Shown: positions 1 to 7,676 of the stretch, in pieces
Layout: each line of letters begins with the position of its first letter
Numbering within the stretch: the first letter of the stretch is position 1
Assembly (NCBI GenBank): GCA_017557505.1
Contig: JAFYYP010000025.1
Span: 1 to 64,000 of the forward strand
DNA: 64,000 nt
Direction of reading: 5' to 3'
Source of the DNA: Bacillota bacterium
Lineage (GTDB): Bacteria; Bacillota; Clostridia; Peptostreptococcales; Anaerovoracaceae
Program-made: the position numbers and the translations under genes
Notes under the pieces: model-generated
Told to the model about the DNA's origin: nothing
Databases searched by the model: none
Seen by the model: the letters and a program-made list of their open reading frames with translations, nothing else

Positions 1-47
1 AAACCAGGTAGCTCATTTTGTTTTATATGAAAGAAAATCTTATGTAT

Positions 48-542
48 CTATCTATTGAACAGGTCCTGTGGAGGAACCTTTGCCCAGATCTTTTTGCTAT
101 CGAACTTTGGATAGTTATAACGCCACTTATCGTAGTCATCTTTACTGATTTCTCCGGCGCGGAACTTTTCGGCAACCGGCGCCCAGTCGCAAACCATTTC
201 AGAGAGGTGGGCAGCGTCTTTCCCCTTCCTTGGATTCACTCTGAAGAGCACTTCACCATCTCTTTCTTCAATAGTAAGTCCATAAAGGTCCTCAAGTGCA
301 AAAAGCGTGTGGATCAGACCGAGGTAAGAATCGATATCAGGAACATTCAATGCATGCGGAGAAACATCCAAAGCATTTGCCAGGGCATAGGTCAGATCCT
401 CTTTTGGCGTACGCGTACCGGCTTCGTATTGTGCCATACGGATATCAGCGGTCTTTTCAGGAAATCCGACCTGTGTTCCAAGATACTTCTGCGTCATCCC
501 GCGCAGATTGCGGATAAAGCGTATTCTTTCTCCAATTGCCAT
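48..542 (-). CDS. XRE-family repressor of the mobile element
   Basis: A 164-residue protein whose first 65 residues form a Cro/CI-type helix-turn-helix (GERIRFIRNLRGMTQKYLG onward), followed by an acidic C-terminal region without a recognised domain. The start is the ATG preceded by GGAGG at 8 bases; an in-frame TTG five codons upstream lacks a ribosome site. It is transcribed divergently from xis/int from its own promoter (TTGACG, 17 bp, TATAAT). Three near-identical 16-bp palindromes lie in the shared intergenic region, one just upstream of its own -35 box and two over the xis promoter. By analogy with phage and ICE switches, it most likely represses xis-int and regulates itself. The regulator-operator pairing is inferred from layout. 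Confidence 0.85.
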   Translation of the reverse strand: MAIGERIRFIRNLRGMTQKYLGTQVGFPEKTADIRMAQYEAGTRTPKEDLTYALANALDVSPHALNVPDIDSYLGLIHTLFALEDLYGLTIEERDGEVLFRVNPRKGKDAAHLSEMVCDWAPVAEKFRAGEISKDDYDKWRYNYPKFDSKKIWAKVPPQDLFNR

Positions 543-574
543 GAGAAGCACCTCCAATGTATGCAGCTGCGTGA

Positions 575-603
575 ATTATAACAAATGAGTTTACGTACGT
601 CAA
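575..603 (-). promoter_or_regulatory. Promoter of the XRE repressor
   Basis: On the minus strand, TTGACG (603-598) and a perfect TATAAT (580-575) are separated by 17 bp, with the start codon 33 bases further on. Operator O1 (612-627) lies immediately upstream of the -35 box. Confidence 0.75.
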
Positions 604-611
604 GAATAACC

Positions 612-627
612 TAAACAAAATTATTTA
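612..627. promoter_or_regulatory. Operator O1, 16-bp imperfect palindrome
   Basis: TAAACAAAATTATTTA fits the shared TAAACA-N4-TGTTTA pattern with one changed half-site base (T to A at the TGTTTA side gives TATTTA). It lies just upstream of the repressor promoter. Confidence 0.6.
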
Positions 628-647
628 GTATTTGTCCTGTAGACCTC

Positions 648-676
648 TTGACATAAACAAATATGCTTAGTATCAT
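648..676 (+). promoter_or_regulatory. Promoter of xis-int operon
   Basis: A perfect TTGACA (648-653), 17-bp spacer and TATCAT (671-676) give a strong consensus promoter. Its whole spacer is operator O2, so bound repressor would physically block RNA polymerase. Confidence 0.8.
654..669. promoter_or_regulatory. Operator O2 inside the xis promoter spacer
   Basis: TAAACAAATATGCTTA, one base off the TAAACA-N4-TGTTTA consensus. It occupies the -35/-10 spacer of the xis-int promoter. Confidence 0.65.
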
Positions 677-686
677 AATAAAGAAT

Positions 687-702
687 TAAACATATATGTT
701 TA
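687..702. promoter_or_regulatory. Operator O3, perfect palindrome after xis start site
   Basis: TAAACATATATGTTTA is a perfect palindrome that extends to 20 bp (685-704, ATTAAACATA and its complement). It lies just downstream of the expected transcription start of xis-int, 33 bp from O2. Confidence 0.65.
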
Positions 703-737
703 ATGTATAGCCATCATTTTAAGAAAGGAGAACATTT

Positions 738-947
738 ATGGCAAGCAGCAATTTTATGAAAGCAGAGGATGTTGCAGAGGAACTTGGCATCTCGCAGGCA
801 TATGCGTACAAGATCATTCGCCAGCTGAATGCAGAGCTCGAAAAGAAAGGCATCATTACGCTCGCAGGCAGAGTGAGCAGAAGGTATTTCACAGAGCGGC
901 TGTGCTACGGAGAAGTTGATGCCAAAACAGAGGAAAGGAGAGGATAA
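738..947 (+). CDS. Small HTH protein, excisionase-like
   Basis: A 69-residue protein with a single N-terminal helix-turn-helix (MKAEDVAEELGISQAYAYKIIRQLN), the MerR-like or excisionase type that reads a short DNA motif. It is preceded by AAGGAG and followed after one base by the integrase start, the usual xis-int arrangement. The likely role is a recombination directionality factor bending att DNA so that the integrase excises the element; a purely regulatory role is possible. Size and position match excisionases of clostridial elements. No catalytic residues are expected. Confidence 0.75.
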   Translation: MASSNFMKAEDVAEELGISQAYAYKIIRQLNAELEKKGIITLAGRVSRRYFTERLCYGEVDAKTEERRG

Positions 948-948
948 C

Positions 949-2034
949 TTGGCTGTTTACAAAGACGGGAACAAGTGGCGATCTGTGTATCGTTATACGG
1001 ACTGGCAGGGACAGCGGAAGCAAACGCAGAAAAGAGGTTTTGCTACAAGGCGGGATGCTCTGACATGGGAGCGAGAGCAACTGAATAAGGTAAATGCCGA
1101 TCTTGATATGTCATTCAAAAGTTTTGTGGAACTGTATGCCGAGGATATGAAGAGCCGGGTCAAGGAAAATACCTGGGAATCCAAAGAGCATATACTGCGG
1201 ACAAAAGTGCTTCCGTATTTCGGGAATCGAAAGATCTGTGAGATTCAATCGAAGGATATTATTGCCTGGCAAAATGAGATGATGAATCATAAAAACAAGA
1301 ATGGCAAACCCTATTCCCCGGTCTATTTAAGAAACCTGCACACACAACTCAGTGCAGTATTCAATCACGCTGTCAAGTATTATGGCCTCCACGAAAATCC
1401 TGCATCGAAGGTCGGAAACATGGGCAAATCCAAATATCGGGAAATGCTTTTCTGGACACAGGAGGAATATTCCAGGTTCGCCGCCGAGATGATGGATAAA
1501 CCGGTTTCCTACTATGCTTTTGAAATGCTTTATTGGTGCGGGATCCGGGAAGGTGAACTTCTTGCACTCACCCCAGAAGACTTCGATTTTAATAAGGGAA
1601 CCGTCAGGATCAATAAGTCTTATACACGGTTGAACGGACGCGATATCATTACTGACCCCAAAACCCCTAAAAGCAACAGAGTCATTCAAATGCCGGACTT
1701 CCTTATAGAGGAAATGAAGGACTATATTCAGCGTCTTTACAAAATCGGTCCGAAAGACCGGCTCTTTGAAGTCACAAAGTATTACCTGATCCATGAGATG
1801 GATCGCGGTGCTGCGGCTGCGGGCGTTAAACGGATCAGAATCCATGATCTGCGGCACAGTCACATATCCCTACTGATCCAGTTGGGATATTCAGCTGTTG
1901 CGATTGCCGACCGGGTCGGCCATGAAAGCATTGAGATCACATACCGCTATGCACATCTCTTTCCAACGACGCAAAGCGAAATGGCCAAGTCTCTCAGTGA
2001 TTTAAGGAAAGGAGAAGAAAGCAATGTCAGTTAA
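949..2034 (+). CDS. int: Tyrosine recombinase / integrase
   Basis: A 361-residue site-specific recombinase. It has an N-terminal arm-binding region (residues 1-50), a SAM-like core-binding domain (about 55-150) and a catalytic domain with all expected residues: R200 in CGIREGE, K238, H299-x-x-R302 in HDLRHSH, H325 in GHES and the nucleophile Y334 in YRYAH. The start chosen is TTG, one base after the xis stop and downstream of AGGAAAGGAGAGG; it gives the family's typical AVYKDGNKW start. An upstream ATG inside xis is less likely. The enzyme should integrate and excise the element at att sites. The left att is outside the window; candidate right-end repeats lie near 12.5 kb. Confidence 0.95.
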   Translation: MAVYKDGNKWRSVYRYTDWQGQRKQTQKRGFATRRDALTWEREQLNKVNADLDMSFKSFVELYAEDMKSRVKENTWESKEHILRTKVLPYFGNRKICEIQSKDIIAWQNEMMNHKNKNGKPYSPVYLRNLHTQLSAVFNHAVKYYGLHENPASKVGNMGKSKYREMLFWTQEEYSRFAAEMMDKPVSYYAFEMLYWCGIREGELLALTPEDFDFNKGTVRINKSYTRLNGRDIITDPKTPKSNRVIQMPDFLIEEMKDYIQRLYKIGPKDRLFEVTKYYLIHEMDRGAAAAGVKRIRIHDLRHSHISLLIQLGYSAVAIADRVGHESIEITYRYAHLFPTTQSEMAKSLSDLRKGEESNVS

Positions 2035-2350
2035 GATCTACGACGGTCATGGCCGATGGCGGAATAAAATCGTCGCGTTCCGTATGTCACCTGAGGAAAA
2101 TGAACAGATCAATGTCGCTGTAGCATTATCGGGGCTGACCAAGCAGGAGTATTGCATACGACGGTGTCTGAACCGCGATGTTATCGTACAGGGCAACCCG
2201 AAAGTGTATAAGGCACTGCGAAATCAACTCGCCGCCGTACTGGATGAACTGAAGAGGATCGAATCGCCCGGTGAACTTAGGGATGAATTGCTGGATAACA
2301 TCGCGCTGATCACCCGGACGCTGGAAGGAATGAAGGAGGAGACAGAATGA
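2024..2350 (+). CDS. MobC-like relaxosome accessory protein
   Basis: A 108-residue protein with the layout of plasmid mobilization MobC proteins: an N-terminal segment resembling a ribbon-helix-helix (KIVAFRMSPEENEQINVAVALSGLTKQEYCIRR begins at residue 15), then a helical tail. Such proteins bind near oriT and help the relaxase open the strand. It overlaps the integrase end by 11 bases with AAGGAGAAG as ribosome site, and its own end overlaps the following ATPase gene, so the genes are translationally coupled. The family assignment rests on pattern and context, since these proteins diverge strongly. Confidence 0.65.
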   Translation: MSVKIYDGHGRWRNKIVAFRMSPEENEQINVAVALSGLTKQEYCIRRCLNRDVIVQGNPKVYKALRNQLAAVLDELKRIESPGELRDELLDNIALITRTLEGMKEETE

Positions 2351-3483
2351 TGGATGAAAAAAGAATGACCGCCCCATACCCATCTGTTGGTGCAGATGAA
2401 GGGCGGTCACTCACCAAACCTGGTGATAGTTTATCCGAATATGCCTTGAATTGCAAGTATTCAGAGGCGATTGAAAACGAATGGATGAAACGGCTTCCCT
2501 CATATATCGAAACCGTATCCATGTCAGAATTGTTTGATAACGTGTATAAAAACAAGACACCGATCATAGATGGTTTGCTCTGCCCGGGCATGTATCTTTT
2601 CGTCGGAGCGCCAAAATTGGGGAAGAGCTACCTGATGGCGCAGATCGCTTACCATGTCAGTACAGGAATGCCGTTATGGGGGTACCCTGTGCGGAAGGGA
2701 ACGGTTCTGTATCTCGCTCTGGAGGATGATTATGGGCGGCTGCAGGAACGCATGTACCGTATGTTCGGGACAACGGAAAATGAAAACCTGTTCTTCTGCA
2801 TCTCCGCAAAACAGATGGGAAACGGTCTTGATGATCAGCTCAAACGCTTTATCCAGGAGCACCCGGATACGTCGCTTGTCATCGTGGATACACTTCAAAA
2901 GGTCAGAGAAGCTGATGGGGAGAAATATAGCTACGCAAGCGACTATCAGATCATTACCCGGTTCAAAACTTTTGCGGATCTTTTTGATATTTGTTTCATG
3001 GTGGTTCACCACACGAGGAAACAGCGGGCGGATGACTCTTTCGATATGATCTCCGGTACGAACGGGCTGCTTGGTGCCGCGGACGGCGCGTTCCTCCTCC
3101 AAAAGGATAAGCGTACGTCCAGCGTCGCCACCCTCGAAGTCTCCGGAAGAGATCAACAGGACCAGCAGCTGTTCCTGGTCCGGAACGAAGAGTCCCTCTG
3201 CTGGGAACTGGATCATGTAGAAACAGAATTATGGAAGCTTCCTCCGGAACCGCTGCTTGAAGAGATCGCAAAGCGTATCACTACGGACGATCCGGAATGG
3301 TCCGGCAGTCCGACAGAGCTTTGCAGCTTCCTTGGCGTAGACATGAAAGCGAATGCGCTTACGCAGAAGATGAATGTCAACGCTGGGCGTTTGATGCAGG
3401 AGTATGGGATCCAATACTGGAACAAACGCACTCACGCAGGCCGCCAGGTCGGTCTCCGTCTGGTGCCGCGTGACGATGCGTGA
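2347..3483 (+). CDS. RepA-like AAA/RecA-fold ATPase
   Basis: A 378-residue protein with a RecA-type ATPase core: Walker A GAPKLGKS at 87-94, LYLALEDD at 121-128 and Walker B LVIVDTLQKVR at 177-187, followed by a VVHHTRK sensor-like segment. This is the RSF1010 RepA/AAA_25 helicase pattern, common in mobilizable elements between mobC and the relaxase. It probably unwinds DNA at the element's replication or transfer origin. The C-terminal 80 residues resemble a winged-helix DNA-binding part but are not clearly assignable. The gene overlaps the upstream mobC-like gene, and short GTGACG repeats begin inside its last codons. Confidence 0.8.
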   Translation: MMDEKRMTAPYPSVGADEGRSLTKPGDSLSEYALNCKYSEAIENEWMKRLPSYIETVSMSELFDNVYKNKTPIIDGLLCPGMYLFVGAPKLGKSYLMAQIAYHVSTGMPLWGYPVRKGTVLYLALEDDYGRLQERMYRMFGTTENENLFFCISAKQMGNGLDDQLKRFIQEHPDTSLVIVDTLQKVREADGEKYSYASDYQIITRFKTFADLFDICFMVVHHTRKQRADDSFDMISGTNGLLGAADGAFLLQKDKRTSSVATLEVSGRDQQDQQLFLVRNEESLCWELDHVETELWKLPPEPLLEEIAKRITTDDPEWSGSPTELCSFLGVDMKANALTQKMNVNAGRLMQEYGIQYWNKRTHAGRQVGLRLVPRDDA

Positions 3484-3497
3484 CGGTCGTGACGATG
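3470..3497 (+). repeat. Three GTGACG-type direct repeats
   Basis: GTGACGATG, GTGACGGTC and GTGACGATG follow at 3470, 3480 and 3489, across the end of the RepA-like gene. Short phased repeats next to a Rep/relaxase pair suggest iterons or part of oriT. Confidence 0.45.
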
Positions 3498-3508
3498 TTT
3501 TTGGTAGC

Positions 3509-3535
3509 GGTGGCGGTCTCAAAAAGACCGTCACC
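3509..3535. other. Hairpin in candidate oriT region
   Basis: An 11-bp inverted repeat (GGTGGCGGTCT and AGACCGTCACC, one mismatch) with a CAAAA loop lies between the Rep-like gene and the MOBV relaxase. Relaxase nick sites are typically beside such hairpins. The rest of 3484-3677 has no convincing gene. Confidence 0.4.
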
Positions 3536-3677
3536 ATCGACACGGACCGACACGCATCAACCCCCTCGGAGAGCGCAACAGCACCTTTTGATGGCTCTGC
3601 TGTCAAAAGTGCTTTTGCGTTACTTTCGCAGAAAGTAACAAAGGCTCGTTGCGGGGCAGCATAGAAAGGAGATCAGT

Positions 3678-4850
3678 ATGAAAAGAACAATAAGCGCTGA
3701 AGTGGGGAAGGGCTCGGTAGATCATAATTGCAGAAAGTTCATCGCAGCCAATGTGGACCAGGAGCGTACCCACCTTAATATCAATTATTGCAACGAGCCG
3801 ATCAGGCAAATCTATCATGAGCTGTTTGATGAGGCTTTGGCACGGTATAACGCCAAACAGACACGCACCGATAGGCAGATCGAAGACTACTACGAGAAGA
3901 TCTGTTCAGGAAAGCAGGAGAAACCCTTTCATGAATTGGTCATACAAATCGGCAATAAAGATGATACGGGATCTGCAACTGAAATCGGGGAAATGGCGAA
4001 GGGGATGCTGGATGAATACTACCGGGACTTCCAAGAACGCAATCCAAATCTGCATGTATTCTCCGCTCATCTGCACATGGATGAAGCTACGCCGCATATC
4101 CACATCGATTTTATACCTGTAATCAGTGGGAGCAGCAGAGGTCTGGATACGCGGGTCTCGCTGAAGAAGGCGCTGGAGGCGCAGGGTTTCCGCGGCGGCA
4201 CCCGAAGCGCGACAGAATGGAACCTGTGGGTACAGTCCGAAAAGGAGCAGCTTGCTCGGGTCATGGAAAGACATGGCTTCGAGTGGGAACAGAAAGGAAC
4301 CCACGAAAAGCACCTTAGTGTGATCGAGTACAAGAAGCAAGAGCGCGCAAAAGAACTTGCAGCCATGGAGGAAATGCTGGCAGAGAAAACGGACGAGTTC
4401 AGCACACTGGCAAAACGAGTCAATAGTCTAGCTGATGGAAAACAGGAATACAAAGACTTAGAAGAAAGGTTATACCACGATCAGGAATATCAGCTGCCGG
4501 AGCCAACTGCCCTGATGACAGCGAAGGCATACAAGACCAAAGTTGCAGACCCGCTTGTAAAACATCTGAAAAAGTACCTGAAAGGTCTTCTGACGCGATA
4601 TTATATGGCGGTCGATAAGAATTACCACCTCGGTCAGAATAACGAAAAATTGAAGAAAGAGAATAAAGCCTTGGCAGAAAGCAATAGTCAGTTGAAAGAT
4701 GAAATCGCGATCCTTCGGAAGGAGAATAAAGCTTATTCACTTCTGCGGAAAGCTCTTGGAAATGAACAACTTGAAGCTTTGATTGTGCAGATGAAAGTGA
4801 TGCGGTTACAAAAAGAACAGAGTCATAGCAAAATGCATGTCATGAAATAA
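3678..4850 (+). CDS. MOBV-family relaxase (Mob/Pre type)
   Basis: A 390-residue DNA relaxase that should nick oriT and pilot the single strand into a helper transfer channel. Motif I is visible as DHNCRKFIAANVDQERTHLN (from residue 15) and the metal-binding histidine motif as HLHMDEATPHIH at 131-142, the HxDE-x-x-PHxH signature of the MOBV (plasmid recombination enzyme) class. Residues from about 220 to the end are strongly helical, with a predicted coiled coil rich in K, E, Q and N, as usual for the family. AAAGGAGAT precedes the ATG. A candidate oriT with repeats and a hairpin lies directly upstream. Confidence 0.9.
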   Translation: MKRTISAEVGKGSVDHNCRKFIAANVDQERTHLNINYCNEPIRQIYHELFDEALARYNAKQTRTDRQIEDYYEKICSGKQEKPFHELVIQIGNKDDTGSATEIGEMAKGMLDEYYRDFQERNPNLHVFSAHLHMDEATPHIHIDFIPVISGSSRGLDTRVSLKKALEAQGFRGGTRSATEWNLWVQSEKEQLARVMERHGFEWEQKGTHEKHLSVIEYKKQERAKELAAMEEMLAEKTDEFSTLAKRVNSLADGKQEYKDLEERLYHDQEYQLPEPTALMTAKAYKTKVADPLVKHLKKYLKGLLTRYYMAVDKNYHLGQNNEKLKKENKALAESNSQLKDEIAILRKENKAYSLLRKALGNEQLEALIVQMKVMRLQKEQSHSKMHVMK

Positions 4851-4950
4851 CAGAAATCAGAATTATAATCTTGTGTCACTTTTTGTCTTCCTAAATCGTT
4901 ATATTAATAGAAAGGGGAATTTTATTAGGAGGAAAAAGGCTTTGTAACTT

Positions 4951-4989
4951 AACAGTTCTGTAATTGATATCTGGGTTCGGTTTGATAGA
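4951..4989 (+). repeat. Direct repeat, left copy (cargo boundary)
   Basis: About 39 bp starting AACAGTTCTGTAATTGATAT. The first 23 bases match the copy at 10615 with one difference, and GGTTTGATA follows at the same spacing in both. The two copies are 5,664 bp apart and enclose the XRE/PadR cargo operon. Confidence 0.6.
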
Positions 4990-5112
4990 CTAAGCCAACG
5001 TGGATGAAAAGTGTTGCACCATGAATCCATCAAGCGGAGAAGGCTTCGCAACAAACTCTTGCGTGACATTTCCACCCTCATTCTCTATGCTATAAGGGAA
5101 AGGAGCACGCCG

Positions 5113-5760
5113 ATGAGCGCAGTATCGAAAAATCTGAAGCGGATCCGCCAGGCGAAGGGCATGACCCAGGATCAACTAGCCGACGCGCTGCATGTGACCC
5201 GTCAGGCCGTCAGCAGTTGGGAGACCGGCCGCAGCGAGCCGGATATCGAAACGCTGCTGGCATTGGCAGAGGCGCTGGGCACCAACGCGGACGAGTTGAT
5301 CTACGGGCCAAAAGCACCGCAATATGCGCCGATGCAGAGAAAATATAAGATCTGCTGCATCGTTTTTTCCTTGACCTGTCTGGCAGGCTTTGCCGCAAGG
5401 ATCTGGCTGCAGCCGTGGCTGATCGCCTACAAAGGCCGCACGTTCGATTTGCGGCCATACTGGATCTATCTGACAGCGCTGATCCCGCTGTTCTATGCCG
5501 CGGGCGGAGCATTGCTGGGGTCATTACTGTCCCTGGGAGTCGACCTGCGACTCAGACGGCCCTTGCGCGTTGTCTGCCTGGTCCTTGGATTCGGCTGTCT
5601 GGTGCCGATCCTGACGACGGCGGTGCAGTTTATGGCCCAGGGAGACTTTCAGCTCATCTTTCCCTTTGTCTATAGAACGATGGATGGTTTTCTGGTCTGG
5701 TCGAAACTCCTGCCATCCCTCGGGGGTTTTCTGCTGTTCCTCGGGTTTAACTACCGCTAA
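5113..5760 (+). CDS. XRE regulator with four-helix membrane tail
   Basis: A 215-residue protein with an N-terminal Cro/CI helix-turn-helix (residues 5-60; VTRQAVSSWETGRSEPD is the recognition region). Four hydrophobic segments follow at about 75-97, 117-145, 152-176 and 190-212. The ATG is chosen because AAAGGAG lies 8 bases upstream; longer in-frame starts have no ribosome site. Membrane-tethered XRE proteins of this type are common in Clostridia beside small membrane-protein operons and probably sense an envelope or lipid state. It stands 100 bp before the PadR promoter in the same direction, so the two regulators may act on the same cargo. Its ligand is unknown. Confidence 0.8.
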   Translation: MSAVSKNLKRIRQAKGMTQDQLADALHVTRQAVSSWETGRSEPDIETLLALAEALGTNADELIYGPKAPQYAPMQRKYKICCIVFSLTCLAGFAARIWLQPWLIAYKGRTFDLRPYWIYLTALIPLFYAAGGALLGSLLSLGVDLRLRRPLRVVCLVLGFGCLVPILTTAVQFMAQGDFQLIFPFVYRTMDGFLVWSKLLPSLGGFLLFLGFNYR

Positions 5761-5794
5761 TGACGAGGATCCACTTTACCTAAATACAAGAACC

Positions 5795-5823
5795 TTGACA
5801 TACCTCGGTGTCCGATGTATTCT
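5795..5823 (+). promoter_or_regulatory. PadR operon promoter
   Basis: TTGACA (5795-5800), 17-bp spacer and TATTCT (5818-5823). It lies within a large dyad that probably is the PadR operator. Confidence 0.75.
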
Positions 5824-5853
5824 ATGAACAGGAAATACATTGAACATCGAGGT
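5802..5853. promoter_or_regulatory. PadR operator dyad
   Basis: Two 20-bp arms (5802-5821 and 5834-5853) are inverted copies: ACCTCG-N7-ATGTATT facing AATACAT-N7-CGAGGT. The ATGTAT/ATACAT core is like known PadR-family operators. The dyad covers the promoter spacer, the -10 box and the padR ribosome site, so binding would shut off the operon. Confidence 0.7.
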
Positions 5854-5860
5854 ATATATT

Positions 5861-6199
5861 ATGAAATTCGACAAAAGCCTGCTGTCCGGAAGTACACAGC
5901 TGCTGGTCCTGAGTATCGTGGCACAGGAGGACGCCTACGGATACGAGATCATCACAAAGTTGGCGGAAAAGTCTGAGCACGCCTTCGAAATGAAGGAAGG
6001 CACGCTGTACCCAGTACTGCACAGCCTAGAAAAAGACGGTTACCTGACGGCTTATGAACAGGAAACAGCTGGCGGCCGCAAGCGCCGGTATTATCATGTA
6101 ACGGACAAGGGCCTGAAGGAACTCGCCGCGCAAAAAGAACAGTGGAACGCCTTTGCTGCCGGGGTCGGCAGAGTGCTGGGCGAGGGGAGTCCCGCATGA
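5861..6199 (+). CDS. PadR-family transcriptional repressor
   Basis: A 112-residue winged-helix protein of the short PadR type. STQLLVLSIVAQEDAYGYEIITKLAEKSEHAFEMKEGTLYPVLHSLEKDGYLTAYEQETAGGRKRRYYHVTDKG contains the canonical GTLYP and GGRKRRYY signatures. The ATG is preceded by GAGG at 8 bases; an upstream TTG in frame is within the operator. Its last codon overlaps the start of the next gene (ATGA), so repressor and membrane proteins are made from one coupled message. PadR repressors commonly control adjacent membrane proteins with a HAAS/permease-prefix domain, which is what follows. The inducer is unknown. Confidence 0.92.
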   Translation: MKFDKSLLSGSTQLLVLSIVAQEDAYGYEIITKLAEKSEHAFEMKEGTLYPVLHSLEKDGYLTAYEQETAGGRKRRYYHVTDKGLKELAAQKEQWNAFAAGVGRVLGEGSPA

Positions 6200-6996
6200 G
6201 AAGCATTGAGGAGTGGACGCAGCAGGCGACGGGTCACATCCGCTTTGCCCCGGACCGCAAGGTCGTGGCAGAGGAACTGCGCGCTGCCTACGAGGATCAC
6301 CGGGACGCGCTGCTCGAGGCGGGTGAACGCCGCGAGCGGGCTTCGTTTCTTGCGCTACAGGCTCTGGGTGACCCGGACGAAGCCGGCGAACTGCTGTCGA
6401 AAGTGCATACGCCGTATCTGGGCTGGGCCTGGAGGGCGAGCCGCTGGGTGCTGCTGGCCGCGTGCATCCTGCTGTTCATCGCGCTGGTCCGCATCATGTG
6501 GGGAGATCTTCCGAACGGGTTTTACCGGACAAGCATGCCCTACCCGGTGTCGGAGGTAGCGAAAGAGGACAGCGTGTATTCCATAATCCGAAACGGGTCC
6601 TCGACGGATGCGGTAAGATCCGGGTCCTACACGTTCCGCGTGGAAGAGTCGGTGATCATCCAACATCCGAACGGCAACCTGGCCTGTATTCTGCTGCAGG
6701 TCCGCTGCCCGTTCTGGCTGGACAAACCAAACGATTTGCCGGTGCGCCTTTTTGCATATGGAGACGGCCGGTTATATGAGAATTACCTAACAAGCGAAAC
6801 ACCTCATGCGATGACGGGTTGGATGGTGTTCGACGGTCCTGTCTCAGAAACATTTCTGTTGGAAAAGACGCTGGGTGTGCAGCGTTACTGGGTCACGCTG
6901 TGCGATGTTCCGGAGGACCTTGCGCAGGCAGAGATCTGTTACGACCACGGTGGTACACGCTTTTCGCTGACGGTGCATTTCGGGGAGGGAAGCTGA
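6196..6996 (+). CDS. Permease-prefix/HAAS-domain membrane protein, copy 1
   Basis: A 266-residue protein. Residues 1-72 match the helical prefix found with PadR regulators (EEWTQQATGHIRFAPDRK start, then EELRAAYEDHRDALLEAG and a GDPDEAGELL turn). One membrane helix follows at about 78-97 and then an extracytoplasmic domain of roughly 165 residues, with no enzyme motif seen. A second, clearly related protein is encoded 680 bases after this gene ends, so an ancestral pair has been duplicated. ATGA overlap with padR and TGATG overlap with the next gene indicate strict co-translation. By analogy, it may sense or build a membrane complex. The function is unknown. Confidence 0.75.
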   Translation: MRSIEEWTQQATGHIRFAPDRKVVAEELRAAYEDHRDALLEAGERRERASFLALQALGDPDEAGELLSKVHTPYLGWAWRASRWVLLAACILLFIALVRIMWGDLPNGFYRTSMPYPVSEVAKEDSVYSIIRNGSSTDAVRSGSYTFRVEESVIIQHPNGNLACILLQVRCPFWLDKPNDLPVRLFAYGDGRLYENYLTSETPHAMTGWMVFDGPVSETFLLEKTLGVQRYWVTLCDVPEDLAQAEICYDHGGTRFSLTVHFGEGS

Positions 6997-7667
6997 TGCG
7001 CAGGATCAAATGGACAACAAAGATGCGCCTGATCCGCAACGGCATCCTGATCGTCCTGCTGCTTCTTTTGGTCTGGATCGCGGCCGGCACTCCTGCCCTG
7101 ACTGCAAAAGGCGCGTTTCGCCGCGCCATGCAGGAGAATCTGACGCCCCAGGTGCAGCCGGAGGTCGTCATCAGGCATGACCGGGTCACCGCGATCCTGG
7201 GAAAAGACCGGGATGTTTGGTATCAGGTTGCCGTGAACCGTAAATGGTTGATCTTCTGGCAGCACTACAGCGAGATGACGGAAACAGAAGACACGGAAGA
7301 TGTCTGTATCGTACCGCTGCTGATGAAGGAGATGCTGCTGTACGGCGGCAGATCGGGCGGTATCTATTACGACAAGTGGCGCGTGCCTGATATGGCTGTC
7401 CGCGCGCAAGGCGCGAGCGCGGCGCTGTCCGTGACGGTGGACGGCTATGAGCGCGCACTGGATTTTGAGGGCATTCAGGACGGCTGGTTCTGCTTTTCCT
7501 TTGTCCGGGATCCGGTCGGGCCAAATAACTATAATACTTTCGTGGAGGACTACAGGCGTTATATGGATGGTGAACTTGGCATACCAGCCGACCCCCACGG
7601 ATGCTTTACCTTCGAGTCCTACGACGAGTCCGGCAACGTGCTGCAGAAGGGTTCGCGGGAATTTTAG
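6996..7667 (+). CDS. Single-pass membrane protein of unknown function, pair copy 1
   Basis: A 223-residue protein with a basic N-terminus, one membrane helix (about 17-34, ILIVLLLLLVWIAAG), the conserved segment GAFRRAMQEN and a large outside domain ending FESYDESGNVLQKGSREF. The second copy (213 residues) in the same operon shares the N-terminal pattern PAL-K-GAFRRAM-ENL, the middle GWFCF block and the C-terminus FESYD-x-x-G-x-V-x-Q-x-GxREF. I recognise no family. The start codon overlaps the preceding stop (TGATG). Because each A-type protein is followed by a B-type protein, the two probably act as a complex. Confidence 0.7.
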   Translation: MRRIKWTTKMRLIRNGILIVLLLLLVWIAAGTPALTAKGAFRRAMQENLTPQVQPEVVIRHDRVTAILGKDRDVWYQVAVNRKWLIFWQHYSEMTETEDTEDVCIVPLLMKEMLLYGGRSGGIYYDKWRVPDMAVRAQGASAALSVTVDGYERALDFEGIQDGWFCFSFVRDPVGPNNYNTFVEDYRRYMDGELGIPADPHGCFTFESYDESGNVLQKGSREF

Positions 7668-7676
7668 AGGATCGGG

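Noticed and set aside
3404-3664. 86-codon frame between RepA-like and relaxase genes
   Set aside because: Low-complexity, no ribosome site, overlaps the iteron/hairpin zone.
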